Origin: Sorangiineae bacterium NIC37A_2
Lineage (GTDB): Bacteria; Myxococcota_A; Polyangia; Polyangiales; Polyangiaceae
Direction: 5' to 3'
DNA length: 64,000 bases
Assembly (NCBI GenBank): GCA_002085155.1
Contig: NASX01000022.1
Coordinates: 5,971 to 69,970 of the forward strand
Part shown: positions 18,385 through 25,843 of the stretch, piece after piece
Numbering within the stretch: the first letter of the stretch is position 1
Layout: each line of letters starts with the position of its first letter
Notes under the pieces: model-generated
The model's input: only the letters and a program-made list of their open reading frames with translations
Database searches by the model: none
Told to the model about the DNA's origin: nothing
Program-made: the position numbers and the translations under genes

Positions 18385-19644
18385 ATGGCTGCGTCTCGCT
18401 TTCTCGGCCGCCTCGAGCGCATCGAACCTGCCCGTACGGCGCCGGACGGCGGTCGTGACCTCGCGGAGTTGCGCGCGAAGATGGCGGAAATTCTCGGGCG
18501 CCCCCGGGAGGCGGCCGAAGAGCTCCGGGTGCAGTCCAGTGCGCCGCGTGAGCTGCCGCTCGCTCCCTACGAGACGGAGGAAGGCGTAGCCCGACGCAAG
18601 CTGCGCCGCGTCTCCGGCGGGGAACACGTCGGGAGCATTCCGCTCTCGGGGGCCGGGAGCGCCTTTATGGAGCTCTTGGCCCTGCTCGCGCTCTCGCCGG
18701 AGCTCGCGGAGCTCGATCCGACGCGCCTTCTCTACTTCGATACGGAGACCACGGGCTTGTTTGGCGCGGGAGTCGTGCCTTTTGTCTGTGGTTTGGCCTG
18801 GTTTGACGCGGAAAAGACGCTGCATTTCGAGCAGATTTTCCTGCCGTCGCCCGGCGACGAACCGGTGCTCTTGCGGCGGCTCGGGGAGCTGTTTGAAGAG
18901 TGTGATGGCATCGTGAGCTTCAACGGGCGCACCTTCGACGAACCGCTGCTCCGGAGCCGCGGCGTCATGAATCGGATGCCCCGCTTGCCCGAGCGGCCTC
19001 ATCTCGACCTTCTGCACGTCGCGCGCCGCCTCCATAAGGCGCGCATCGGGCGCACGCGGCTCGTCGACCTCGAGAGTGAGGTGCTCGGCTTCTTGCGAGG
19101 TGACGACGTCTCGGGGGCCGAGATTGCGCCCCGGTATGCCCATTTTTTGCGCACCGGTGACGCGAGCGCGATCGAGCCGATCCTCACGCACAACGAGTGG
19201 GATGTGCTCTCGATGGTGGCGCTGGTCGGGCTCTATGGCGATCCGGTGGACCTTTTGCACCCGGCGGATCTCGCCGAAGGGGCGAGGGTGCTCTCGCGGG
19301 CCCGCGAGTTCGAGACAGGGATTTCCTGGGCCGAGATCGCCCGCGAAAAGGGCGCGAGCGTGGCGGCGAATCGCGCGCTCGCTTGTCTCCACCGCGCTCG
19401 GGGCGATCGGGCCCGCGCTCTCGTAGCCTACGAGGAGCTGGCCCAAGAGATCCAGGACCCCCGCGTCCGGCTCGAGCTCGTGAAGCTCTACGAACATCAT
19501 GAGAAGGACTTCCGGCGCGCGCTCGAGATCCTGGAGCTCGGCACCGGCGAGCCACCCGAGCGCCTCTCCGCGCGGCGCGCGCGCCTTGAGCGCAAAGCTC
19601 AGTGTCCGCCGAAGGCGCGGAAGCGCAAGGGGTCGCCCGCCTGA
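18385..19644 (+). CDS. RNase H-like DEDDh exonuclease with C-terminal TPR (MrfB/YprB family)
   Basis: 419 residues. The 3'-5' exonuclease fold is shown by FDTETTGLFG (Asp/Glu of motif I, about residues 119-128), SFNGRTFDEPLL (motif II Asp), RTRLVDLESEVLG and THNEWDVLSMVAL (motif III His and Asp). The C-terminal part (about 305-400) reads as TPR-like helices (ARALVAYEELAQEIQDPRVR), as in Bacillus subtilis MrfB (YprB), the nuclease partner of MrfA. The N-terminal 80 residues are poorly conserved. The MrfA-like helicase gene lies 6.7 kb away on the other strand. Expected role: cytoplasmic nuclease in repair of mitomycin-like lesions. Confidence 0.82.
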   Translation: MAASRFLGRLERIEPARTAPDGGRDLAELRAKMAEILGRPREAAEELRVQSSAPRELPLAPYETEEGVARRKLRRVSGGEHVGSIPLSGAGSAFMELLALLALSPELAELDPTRLLYFDTETTGLFGAGVVPFVCGLAWFDAEKTLHFEQIFLPSPGDEPVLLRRLGELFEECDGIVSFNGRTFDEPLLRSRGVMNRMPRLPERPHLDLLHVARRLHKARIGRTRLVDLESEVLGFLRGDDVSGAEIAPRYAHFLRTGDASAIEPILTHNEWDVLSMVALVGLYGDPVDLLHPADLAEGARVLSRAREFETGISWAEIAREKGASVAANRALACLHRARGDRARALVAYEELAQEIQDPRVRLELVKLYEHHEKDFRRALEILELGTGEPPERLSARRARLERKAQCPPKARKRKGSPA

Positions 19645-19738
19645 GTTCTTGGCGCTCTCCGGCGGCCTCTCTGCGCGGCGAGACAAGGACACTCGAGGGT
19701 GAGTTCCGAGCGCGCTTCTGCTATGTGACGCCACCCCC

Positions 19739-22417
19739 ATGGCGTACGACCATAAGTCCGTTGAAGCGCGCTGGCAGGCGTTTTGGAAAGAGAACAAGAC
19801 CTTTCGTTCCGAGCGCCGCCCGGGGCGCCAGAAGTATTATGTCCTCGATATGTTCCCCTATCCGAGCGGGAGCGGTCTCCACGTAGGACATCCTGAAGGC
19901 TACACCGCCACGGACATCGTTGCGCGCTACCGGCGCATGAAGGGCGACGACGTGCTCCATCCCATGGGCTTCGACGCCTTTGGCTTGCCCGCGGAGCAGT
20001 ACGCGATCCAAACCGGGACCCATCCGCGCGAGACCACCGAGAAGAACATCCAGCGCTTCAGGAAGCAGCTTTCGGCGCTCGGGTTCGCCTACGACTGGGA
20101 CCGCGAGGTGAACACCACGTCCCGCGACTACGTGCGCTGGACCCAGTGGATCTTCTTGAAGCTCTTCGAGCGAGGCCTCGCGTTTCAGAGCGAAATTCCC
20201 GTCAACTGGTGTGAGGCGCTCGGGACCGTCCTCGCCAACGAAGAGGTCATCGACGGGCGCAGCGAACGCGGCAACCACCCTGTCGAGCGACGCCCCTTGC
20301 GTCAATGGCAGCTCAAGATCACCGCTTACGCCGACCGCCTGGCGAGTGAGCTCGACGGGCTCGACTGGCCCGAAACCCGAGAAAAACAGCGCGATTGGAT
20401 CGGGCGCAGTGAAGGGGCGCGCGTGCGCTTCGAGGCGCGGGCCGCCTCCGGGCCCGTCCCGATCGAGGTGTTCACCACGCGCCCCGACACGCTCTACGGC
20501 GCTTCTTATCTCGTGATCGCTCCGGACCACCCCCGCGCAAGCGATCTCATCGCTCCTGAGCAGCGCGAGGTCGCGACCGCGTACCAGGAGCGCGCCAAGC
20601 GAAAGAGCGATCTCGAGCGCACCTCTGCCAAGGAGAAGACCGGCGTGTTCACGGGCAGCTACGCGGTGCACCCGCTCCGCGGTGACAAGATCCCGGTTTA
20701 CATGGCCGACTACGTGCTCGGCGCTTACGGCACCGGCGCGATCATGGCCGTTCCGGCCCATGATGAGCGCGACTTCGAGTTTGCCAAGGCCTTTGGGCTG
20801 CCGATCGTGGAGGTGGTGAGCCCGGACGGGACCCTACACGACGGCCTCGAAGAGCCTTTTGTCGACGACGGGATCGCTGTGCGCTCGCCGCTCATCGACG
20901 GCAAAAAGACGCCCGACGCGAAGAACGCGATGATCGCGTACCTGGAGGAGAAGGGCCTCGGCGTACGGCAGGTGAATTACAAGCTGCGCGACTGGGTCTT
21001 CTCTCGCCAGCGCTACTGGGGAGAGCCGATCCCGATCTACTTCCCCGTAGAGACGGACGGGGACCCACGCAAGGGCGCCGATTACACGATCGACTATTCG
21101 AAGCCGATTCCGCTCGAAGAAAGTGAACTGCCCCTCGAGCTCCCTGATCTCGACGACTTCCGCCCCGGCGATCCGGCCGGTGCCCTCGTGAAGGCCCTCG
21201 ATTGGCGCTTCTTCCAGAAGGACGGAAAGTGGTACGCGCGGGAGACGAACACCATGCCCCAGTGGGCGGGCTCCTGCTGGTATTATCTACGTTACCTCGA
21301 TCCGAGGAACGAGGAAAAAGCCTTCTCTGAGGAGGCCTACGACGCCTGGATGCCCGTCGATCTGTACGTCGGCGGCAGCGAGCACGCCGTGCTCCATCTC
21401 CTCTACGCCCGCTTCTGGCACAAGGTGCTCTACGACGCCGGCATCGTGAAGCACCCGGAGCCGTTTCTGAAGCTCGTGCACCAGGGGATGATCCTGGGCA
21501 TGGTGTACCGCTATTTCGTCGAGCTCGCTCCCGATGGCTCGGTGAAAAACGCGTTTCCCGGTACGGATACGGCGATTCGCCCGGACGCAGAAGGCGGCGG
21601 GTACTCCCGGGACGGACTCGCTCTCGAAGCTCGTTATCTCGTCGAGAGTCAGATCACCCTGCGCGACGGAAAGCCGGTGCACCCCGAGTACGGCGTTGAG
21701 CTCCTGCCCGTCGCGGAGAAGATGAGCAAGGCTCGCGGCAACGTCGTGAACCCCGACGACGTGATCGAGGAGTTTGGCGCGGACAGCCTGCGTCTCTACG
21801 AGATGTTCATGGGACCGCTCGAGCAGGTGAAGCCCTGGCAAACGAGCGGCATCCTTGGCGTGCGCCGCTTCCTCGACAAGGTCGACGCCCTGACCCACAA
21901 GGCCCGGGACGTCGCTCCTTCGGAGGAAACCCAGAAGCTCGAGCACCGCACGGTGAAGAAGGTGACCCAAGACCTCGAGGGTCTCCGCTTCAACACCTGC
22001 ATCTCGACGATGATGATCTTCGCCAATCACCTCTCGTCGCTCTCCGAGGTGCCGCGCTCGTCGCTTCGCACGCTGTTGCTCTGCCTGTGCCCCTTTGCGC
22101 CGCATCTCGCGGAGGACTGCGCCGTGCGGCTCGGTCTCGAAGAGAGGCGGCCCCTCGAGGAGGCGCGGGCGGCCTGTCTTTCGGACGCGACCTGGCCGAC
22201 CTGGAACGACGAGTACTGCATCGACCATGTGATCACGATCCCGGTCCAGGTGAACGGCAAGGTGCGCGGCCGCGTCACGGTGCCCCGCGACAGCACCCAG
22301 GATCAGGTCCAGGAGCTCGCTCTGGCCGACGGTGGCGTCCGCCAAGCCATCGGCGACAAGGCCATCAAGAAGGTTGTCTACGTGGACGGCAAGATCCTGA
22401 ACCTCATCGTCGGATAA
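19739..22417 (+). CDS. leuS: Leucyl-tRNA synthetase
   Basis: 892 residues; charges tRNA-Leu. HIGH region is YPSGSGLHVGHPEGYTATD (about residues 40-58); the KMSKS-equivalent is KMSKARGNVVNPDDV. The CP1 editing domain shows TTRPDTLYGASYLVIAPDHP, the Thr-rich SAKEKTGVFTGSY and GTGAIMAVPAHDERDFEFA. The C-terminal domain ends in IKKVVYVDGKILNLIVG, a LeuRS hallmark. ATG 19739 agrees with the family start (MAYDHKSVEARWQAFW). A strong hairpin follows the stop. Confidence 0.97.
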   Translation: MAYDHKSVEARWQAFWKENKTFRSERRPGRQKYYVLDMFPYPSGSGLHVGHPEGYTATDIVARYRRMKGDDVLHPMGFDAFGLPAEQYAIQTGTHPRETTEKNIQRFRKQLSALGFAYDWDREVNTTSRDYVRWTQWIFLKLFERGLAFQSEIPVNWCEALGTVLANEEVIDGRSERGNHPVERRPLRQWQLKITAYADRLASELDGLDWPETREKQRDWIGRSEGARVRFEARAASGPVPIEVFTTRPDTLYGASYLVIAPDHPRASDLIAPEQREVATAYQERAKRKSDLERTSAKEKTGVFTGSYAVHPLRGDKIPVYMADYVLGAYGTGAIMAVPAHDERDFEFAKAFGLPIVEVVSPDGTLHDGLEEPFVDDGIAVRSPLIDGKKTPDAKNAMIAYLEEKGLGVRQVNYKLRDWVFSRQRYWGEPIPIYFPVETDGDPRKGADYTIDYSKPIPLEESELPLELPDLDDFRPGDPAGALVKALDWRFFQKDGKWYARETNTMPQWAGSCWYYLRYLDPRNEEKAFSEEAYDAWMPVDLYVGGSEHAVLHLLYARFWHKVLYDAGIVKHPEPFLKLVHQGMILGMVYRYFVELAPDGSVKNAFPGTDTAIRPDAEGGGYSRDGLALEARYLVESQITLRDGKPVHPEYGVELLPVAEKMSKARGNVVNPDDVIEEFGADSLRLYEMFMGPLEQVKPWQTSGILGVRRFLDKVDALTHKARDVAPSEETQKLEHRTVKKVTQDLEGLRFNTCISTMMIFANHLSSLSEVPRSSLRTLLLCLCPFAPHLAEDCAVRLGLEERRPLEEARAACLSDATWPTWNDEYCIDHVITIPVQVNGKVRGRVTVPRDSTQDQVQELALADGGVRQAIGDKAIKKVVYVDGKILNLIVG

Positions 22418-22428
22418 CAAACGAGCAG

Positions 22429-22448
22429 CGGGAGCCCGAGGGCTCCCG
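22429..22448 (+). terminator. Hairpin after leuS, probable terminator
   Basis: Inverted repeat CGGGAGCC/GGCTCCCG with loop CGAG, starting 12 bases after the leuS stop. The stem is long and GC-rich but no U-tract follows, so termination could need Rho or be weak. Confidence 0.5.
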
Positions 22449-22544
22449 AACGCGGCTTCCTCCGGACGCTCCCCGCACGCGGGCTGATTTCGTTCCATCC
22501 GGGCGCTGCCGTACGCGGGAGCGCCTTGACGCCCTCCGGGCGCG

Positions 22545-23128
22545 TCACCCCAGGATCTCGGCGAACATCCAGTGGTATCCCTCGGGATCTTCCGCCACGT
22601 AGCGTCGGTGCCCGTGTTCGTTCATCGGCTCGACGATGATCTTGGCGCCTTTTTCGCGGACGGAAGCGCAGTGGGCATCTACATCATCGACGATGACATA
22701 GAGCCCGTGGGTCTGGACGCCGCCCGCGAGCTTCGGGCTCAGGCATTTGTGCTCGGGGGACACGATGCCCACCATCACGATGCCCCCGCGGTGTTCGAGT
22801 TCTCCGTGCACCACCGTGCCGCCGGGGCCGGGCACCTTCATGCGCACCGTAAACCCAAACACCCGCACCAGCCAGTCGAAGCTGGCTCCGTCCTCGTAGT
22901 AGAGAAACGGGGTGATGGAGGGGTAGGCGCTCGCGTCGTATGTGAGCTCCTCGAGGGTGACGTCGAAGGCGGCGGCCAGAGAGCGGAGCGTCTCCGCGGA
23001 GAGAACACCATCTTCCGCCCGCTGCAACAGTGCGGGGCGAGATCCCGGCCGCCTCCGCGAGGTGCTCCTGAGTCCAGGCTTTTTTTGTCTCTGAGCCGGC
23101 GGATATTGTTTCCGATGTGGATCTGCAC
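22545..23128 (-). pseudogene. XRE-type HTH / VOC (glyoxalase-like) fusion gene, two frameshifts
   Basis: The intact 3' part encodes a VOC domain (ITPFLYYEDGASFDWLVRVFG, GGTVVHGELEHRGGIVMVG, GHRRYVAEDPEGYHWMFAE). The 5' part encodes VQIHIGNNIRRLRDKK in one frame, AWTQEHLAEAAGISPRTV in the next, and QRAEDGVLSAETLRSLAAAF in the third. Removing one A from an A7 run (23080-23086) and one base from the TT at 23026-23027 joins these into a complete Cro/C1-type helix-turn-helix fused to VOC. The start would be GTG 23128 (or TTG 23131), with AGGAGG just upstream. Either the gene is decaying or both are single-base homopolymer sequence errors; in the latter case it is an intact DNA-binding VOC regulator. 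Confidence 0.75.
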
Positions 23129-23512
23129 CAAGGCGCCCTCCTGTTTCTTCGTGGTTGGATTCGCAGCGAGCGAGCGCGGGGAGCTTGTCGGCCTCCGCGT
23201 CCGCCGTTTTCCCGTTTCTATCCGGCGTGCCTTCCCGTCGCCACGACGACAGCACGACAGTTTCCCGCCAAAGAGCTCCCCGGGCACTCGCCGTGTGGGC
23301 CAAGGAGCGTCCCCCGGATCGGCGACTCCAACCAAAAACGTGAACTTAGACGCTTCGGCACCGCGGCGGGCTCAACAGAAGCATCGCTTCGCGGGCGCCC
23401 AGTTTCGGGAGCTTCGGCTGCTGCCGCGTCTTGCTCCACCTTCTCACACATGAGCCTTCGCACAGTGGACACATGGCTTCGGGTGAACAGGCGCGCTCAT
23501 GTGGATAAATTG

Positions 23513-23530
23513 TTGTTTAACGTTAAACAA
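23513..23530. promoter_or_regulatory. Perfect 18-bp palindrome, operator-like
   Basis: TTGTTTAACGTTAAACAA reads the same on both strands. It is strongly AT-rich in GC-rich surroundings, and its size and symmetry fit a dimeric helix-turn-helix operator. It lies about 385 bases upstream of the XRE-VOC start, whose product would be a candidate binder. No other full copy was noticed in the window. Confidence 0.5.
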
Positions 23531-23797
23531 TCCCAAGGATGTCCCCAGGGTCCTGTGGGCGGCCGCAGTGGGTCGATCGAGCCAAAATGGCGGGGTTTGT
23601 TGCGATTGGGGGCAGCGCGGGGGTGGGGGCTGGGCGCGGCCTGTGGGTGGCTTGTGGGTAAGTGAGAATTTCGAGAGCGGCGGGACAGGGATTCGCACCC
23701 TTTTCCCAAGATGCTGGAGGTCCGCGCCGGGTTCCTAGGAAGAGCCGCCCCACGCCGGGGGCCGGTGCTTGGGGGGCGAGCAGGTGGGGCCCGGGGT

Positions 23798-23821
23798 GAC
23801 CCTCAAGAGCGCTTGAGGGTC
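23798..23821. other. Hairpin with 10-bp perfect stem
   Basis: GACCCTCAAG, loop AGCG, CTTGAGGGTC. It lies in the gene-free region with no gene ending nearby and no U-tract, so its role is unclear. Confidence 0.45.
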
Positions 23822-24115
23822 GACGGGGCCTTCATGACCGCCGAGGCAGAGTGCGCTGTCCGCGCCGCGACCGAGGCCTCCGCGGACGCTCTGAGCGTCG
23901 ACGCATTCGAGGCGCGGCGGCACGCGCCAGGGGCCCCGGGGGGGCGATTTTCGCACGCGCCCCTCGGGCGCTCGGTGCAATCTCTGCCGTTGCTTGGTGG
24001 AGTCTCTGCCGTTGACTGAAAATGGCCGCGCGTCCTCCGTCGCGGCTGGGGGTTGGACGGGAACCCGCCGCATCCGGGCCTCCCGTGGGGCCGTACGGAC
24101 GAAACACCGCTCAGC

Positions 24116-24763
24116 TCACTCGCCGACCGCTTTTCGGAAGCGCTTGGCGTCCGAGAACATATCGACGTTGGCGAAGATGTAGTGGGCCTTTTGGTCTCGG
24201 CCGCCGTCAGCGATCATGGCGAGCTCTTCGATCGCGGGATCTTCGTAGCGGCTCTTGCGACCGGCCGGGCCGGGCAGGCGATAGTAGGCTTCCTGGCGCT
24301 TCGAGAGGCCGTGGGACAGAGGGTCGCGGGCAGCCAAACAGCCGACCTCTTCCGCGAGGGCGTCCGCCTCATCCGGCTTCCAGCCGGGCGCCTCAAAGAC
24401 GACCCGCTGGTAGGAGGGGAGCACAGCCTTCAAGAATTCGCGCAGGTTCCCTTTGTTCGTGCGTGTGGGGGCGAACTCGGGGGGCGCCGTGAAGACGGCG
24501 GTGGTGGCGTTGAGCTGATCGCGAACGGTCGCGAGGCCCTCGAGGGACGAAGTGACCGTCGGGCTCAGCTTGAAGTTTTCTTGAGCGCATTCGCGCGGGG
24601 CGAGCAAGGCGAATTCGAAACCCTTCGGTGCCTCACGGGCCCAGCGGCGTACCGTTCCTTGTCCAGGAATAGCCAAATGCGTCTCTTGGATCTCAACGAA
24701 TAAATATTCCTTGAAATAGCGCGTGGCGGGGACGGCGAAGCCGGCGCAACCGACAGTGAACAT
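24116..24763 (-). CDS. DUF72 (YecE-like) family protein
   Basis: 215 residues. Starts MFTVGCAGFAVPATRYFKEY, the usual 'iGtsGw..p.' first strand of the DUF72 TIM-barrel, then FVEIQETHLAIPGQGTVRRW (the 'vEinsTFY..p' region) and PKGFEFALLAPRE. The later WKPDEADALAEEVG and AHYIFANVDMFSDAKRF match the C-terminal 'y..fNN....A' element. Biochemical function of the family is not established. Stands alone; about 85 bases downstream of the next lipoprotein gene in the same direction. Confidence 0.82.
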   Translation of the reverse strand: MFTVGCAGFAVPATRYFKEYLFVEIQETHLAIPGQGTVRRWAREAPKGFEFALLAPRECAQENFKLSPTVTSSLEGLATVRDQLNATTAVFTAPPEFAPTRTNKGNLREFLKAVLPSYQRVVFEAPGWKPDEADALAEEVGCLAARDPLSHGLSKRQEAYYRLPGPAGRKSRYEDPAIEELAMIADGGRDQKAHYIFANVDMFSDAKRFRKAVGE

Positions 24764-24847
24764 TACGGCGCGGACTCTAGCACAAAGGCTCGGGGACTGT
24801 GAGGGCGTTCACGACGGTTCTCGAAAGCCAGAAGCGGGTTTCTGCGC

Positions 24848-25501
24848 TCAGAGCCCACATTCCGCCTGGCAACCGTCCGGATCCTCGTCCGTTGTCAGGC
24901 CGAGCAGACACGCGGCAAGGTCCGTGGTGACGGGGCTGGCAAGCTCGGGATCGCACTCGGCGGAACCACACTGCATCTGGCAGCTCTCGAGATCGACCTC
25001 ATCGCCGATGAAGTCCTCATCAGCGACGAGCGCCGCGAAACACTCGAGCATACAGTCGAACTCGCCTTCGACCGTGCCGCCATCCACCATGTAGGAGGTC
25101 GAGCCGTAGAGACAGGAGCTGTCAGGATCGACGGAGTAACAGGTCCGGAATTCGCTCCCACAGTTCGTCAGGAGACACTCGGAACAAGCGCTCGAACGGG
25201 CGGGGGGAGCGTAACTGCCTTCGGCGGTCCCGTCCGCCTGACAGTCGAGCTTCGCCTGGGCGCCTCCGCCCTGACCACCCGTGCCGCCGCCGCTGCTCGC
25301 CTCGCCGGCAGAGCCTCCGCTCGCCTTTCCGCCCGTGCCGCTCTTTCCTCCGGAACCCTTGCCCCCGGAACCTTTCCCGCCGGAGCTCGGAGCACCTCCG
25401 AAATCTCCGTCGCTTCCTACGACAACAGAGCAAGCAGCGCTCATCAGCGAGCCAAGAGAGAGGAGCGAGACGAGGGCGAGAGCGGGTTTCAAGCGAAGCA
25501 T
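24848..25501 (-). CDS. Gly-rich, Cys-rich lipoprotein
   Basis: 217 residues. Signal peptide with lipobox SAAC (Cys24), then a Gly/Ser/Lys repeat linker (GGKGSGGKGSGGKSGTGGK, about 40-80), and a compact domain with about 14 Cys (SSACSECLLTNCGSEFRTCY, CMLECFAALVAD, SCQMQCGSAEC). The even spacing suggests disulfides outside the cytoplasm. Similar small Cys-rich lipoproteins are typical of Polyangia genomes. No known function. Confidence 0.7.
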   Translation of the reverse strand: MLRLKPALALVSLLSLGSLMSAACSVVVGSDGDFGGAPSSGGKGSGGKGSGGKSGTGGKASGGSAGEASSGGGTGGQGGGAQAKLDCQADGTAEGSYAPPARSSACSECLLTNCGSEFRTCYSVDPDSSCLYGSTSYMVDGGTVEGEFDCMLECFAALVADEDFIGDEVDLESCQMQCGSAECDPELASPVTTDLAACLLGLTTDEDPDGCQAECGL

Positions 25502-25841
25502 GGCGAGTTCGGATCAGGTTTTGTCAGTTCGGCGCTCAGGGTCAAGAATCCAGCGCCGTCGGCTCCGGGCAAAAATTTGCTTGCTGAGTGTTAAGCAGGA
25601 TTTGTGCCAGGGGTAGAATCGGCGAGAGCGAAGGCGCGGAAACGGCGCGCTGACCCCAACGACGGCTAAAAGCTTCAAGATTTTAGCCATATACGTCGGT
25701 CCGCTGGGGGCGGAATGCCGGCCGGGGCGCTGCCAAATAGGCGGAAGCTCCCATGAGGTCTGACAGCGGCGTCAGGGGTCCACTCAGGCGCCGAAGGTGA
25801 GGGGCGTTAGGGGTCCACTCAGGCGCCGAAGGTGAGGGGCG
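25502..25841. other. Intergenic region with hairpin and tandem duplication
   Basis: No gene seen. It is upstream of the Cys-rich lipoprotein gene and downstream of lnt, both on the minus strand, so it should carry the lipoprotein promoter. A hairpin GGCTAAAA/TTTTAGCC (25664-25688, 9-base loop) and a 35-bp tandem duplication are present. Confidence 0.45.
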
Positions 25842-25843
25842 TT
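25774..25843. repeat. Perfect 35-bp tandem duplication at the lnt 3' end
   Basis: Two head-to-tail copies (25774-25808, 25809-25843) of a unit beginning AGGGGTCCACTCAGGCGCCG. The right copy reaches into the lnt stop codon; a third copy would begin AGGG just after. It looks like a recent slippage duplication. Confidence 0.8.

Larger units (their letters stand above)
23132..24115. other. Long intergenic region, no gene recognised
   Basis: Almost 1 kb between the frameshifted XRE-VOC gene and the DUF72 gene. Short open frames on both strands lack recognisable domains or ribosome sites. It holds a perfect 18-bp AT-rich palindrome (23513-23530), a 10-bp-stem hairpin (23798-23821) and a tRNA-like 3' half (about 23675-23725, rejected as a gene). 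It may be a decayed locus. Confidence 0.5.

Noticed and set aside
23675-23760. tRNA-like 3' half on the minus strand (GGGTGCGAATCCC T-loop-like segment followed by GTCCCGCCGCTC).
   Set aside because: No matching 5' acceptor strand, no convincing D or anticodon arm and no encoded CCA, so it is not called a tRNA gene; it could be a remnant.
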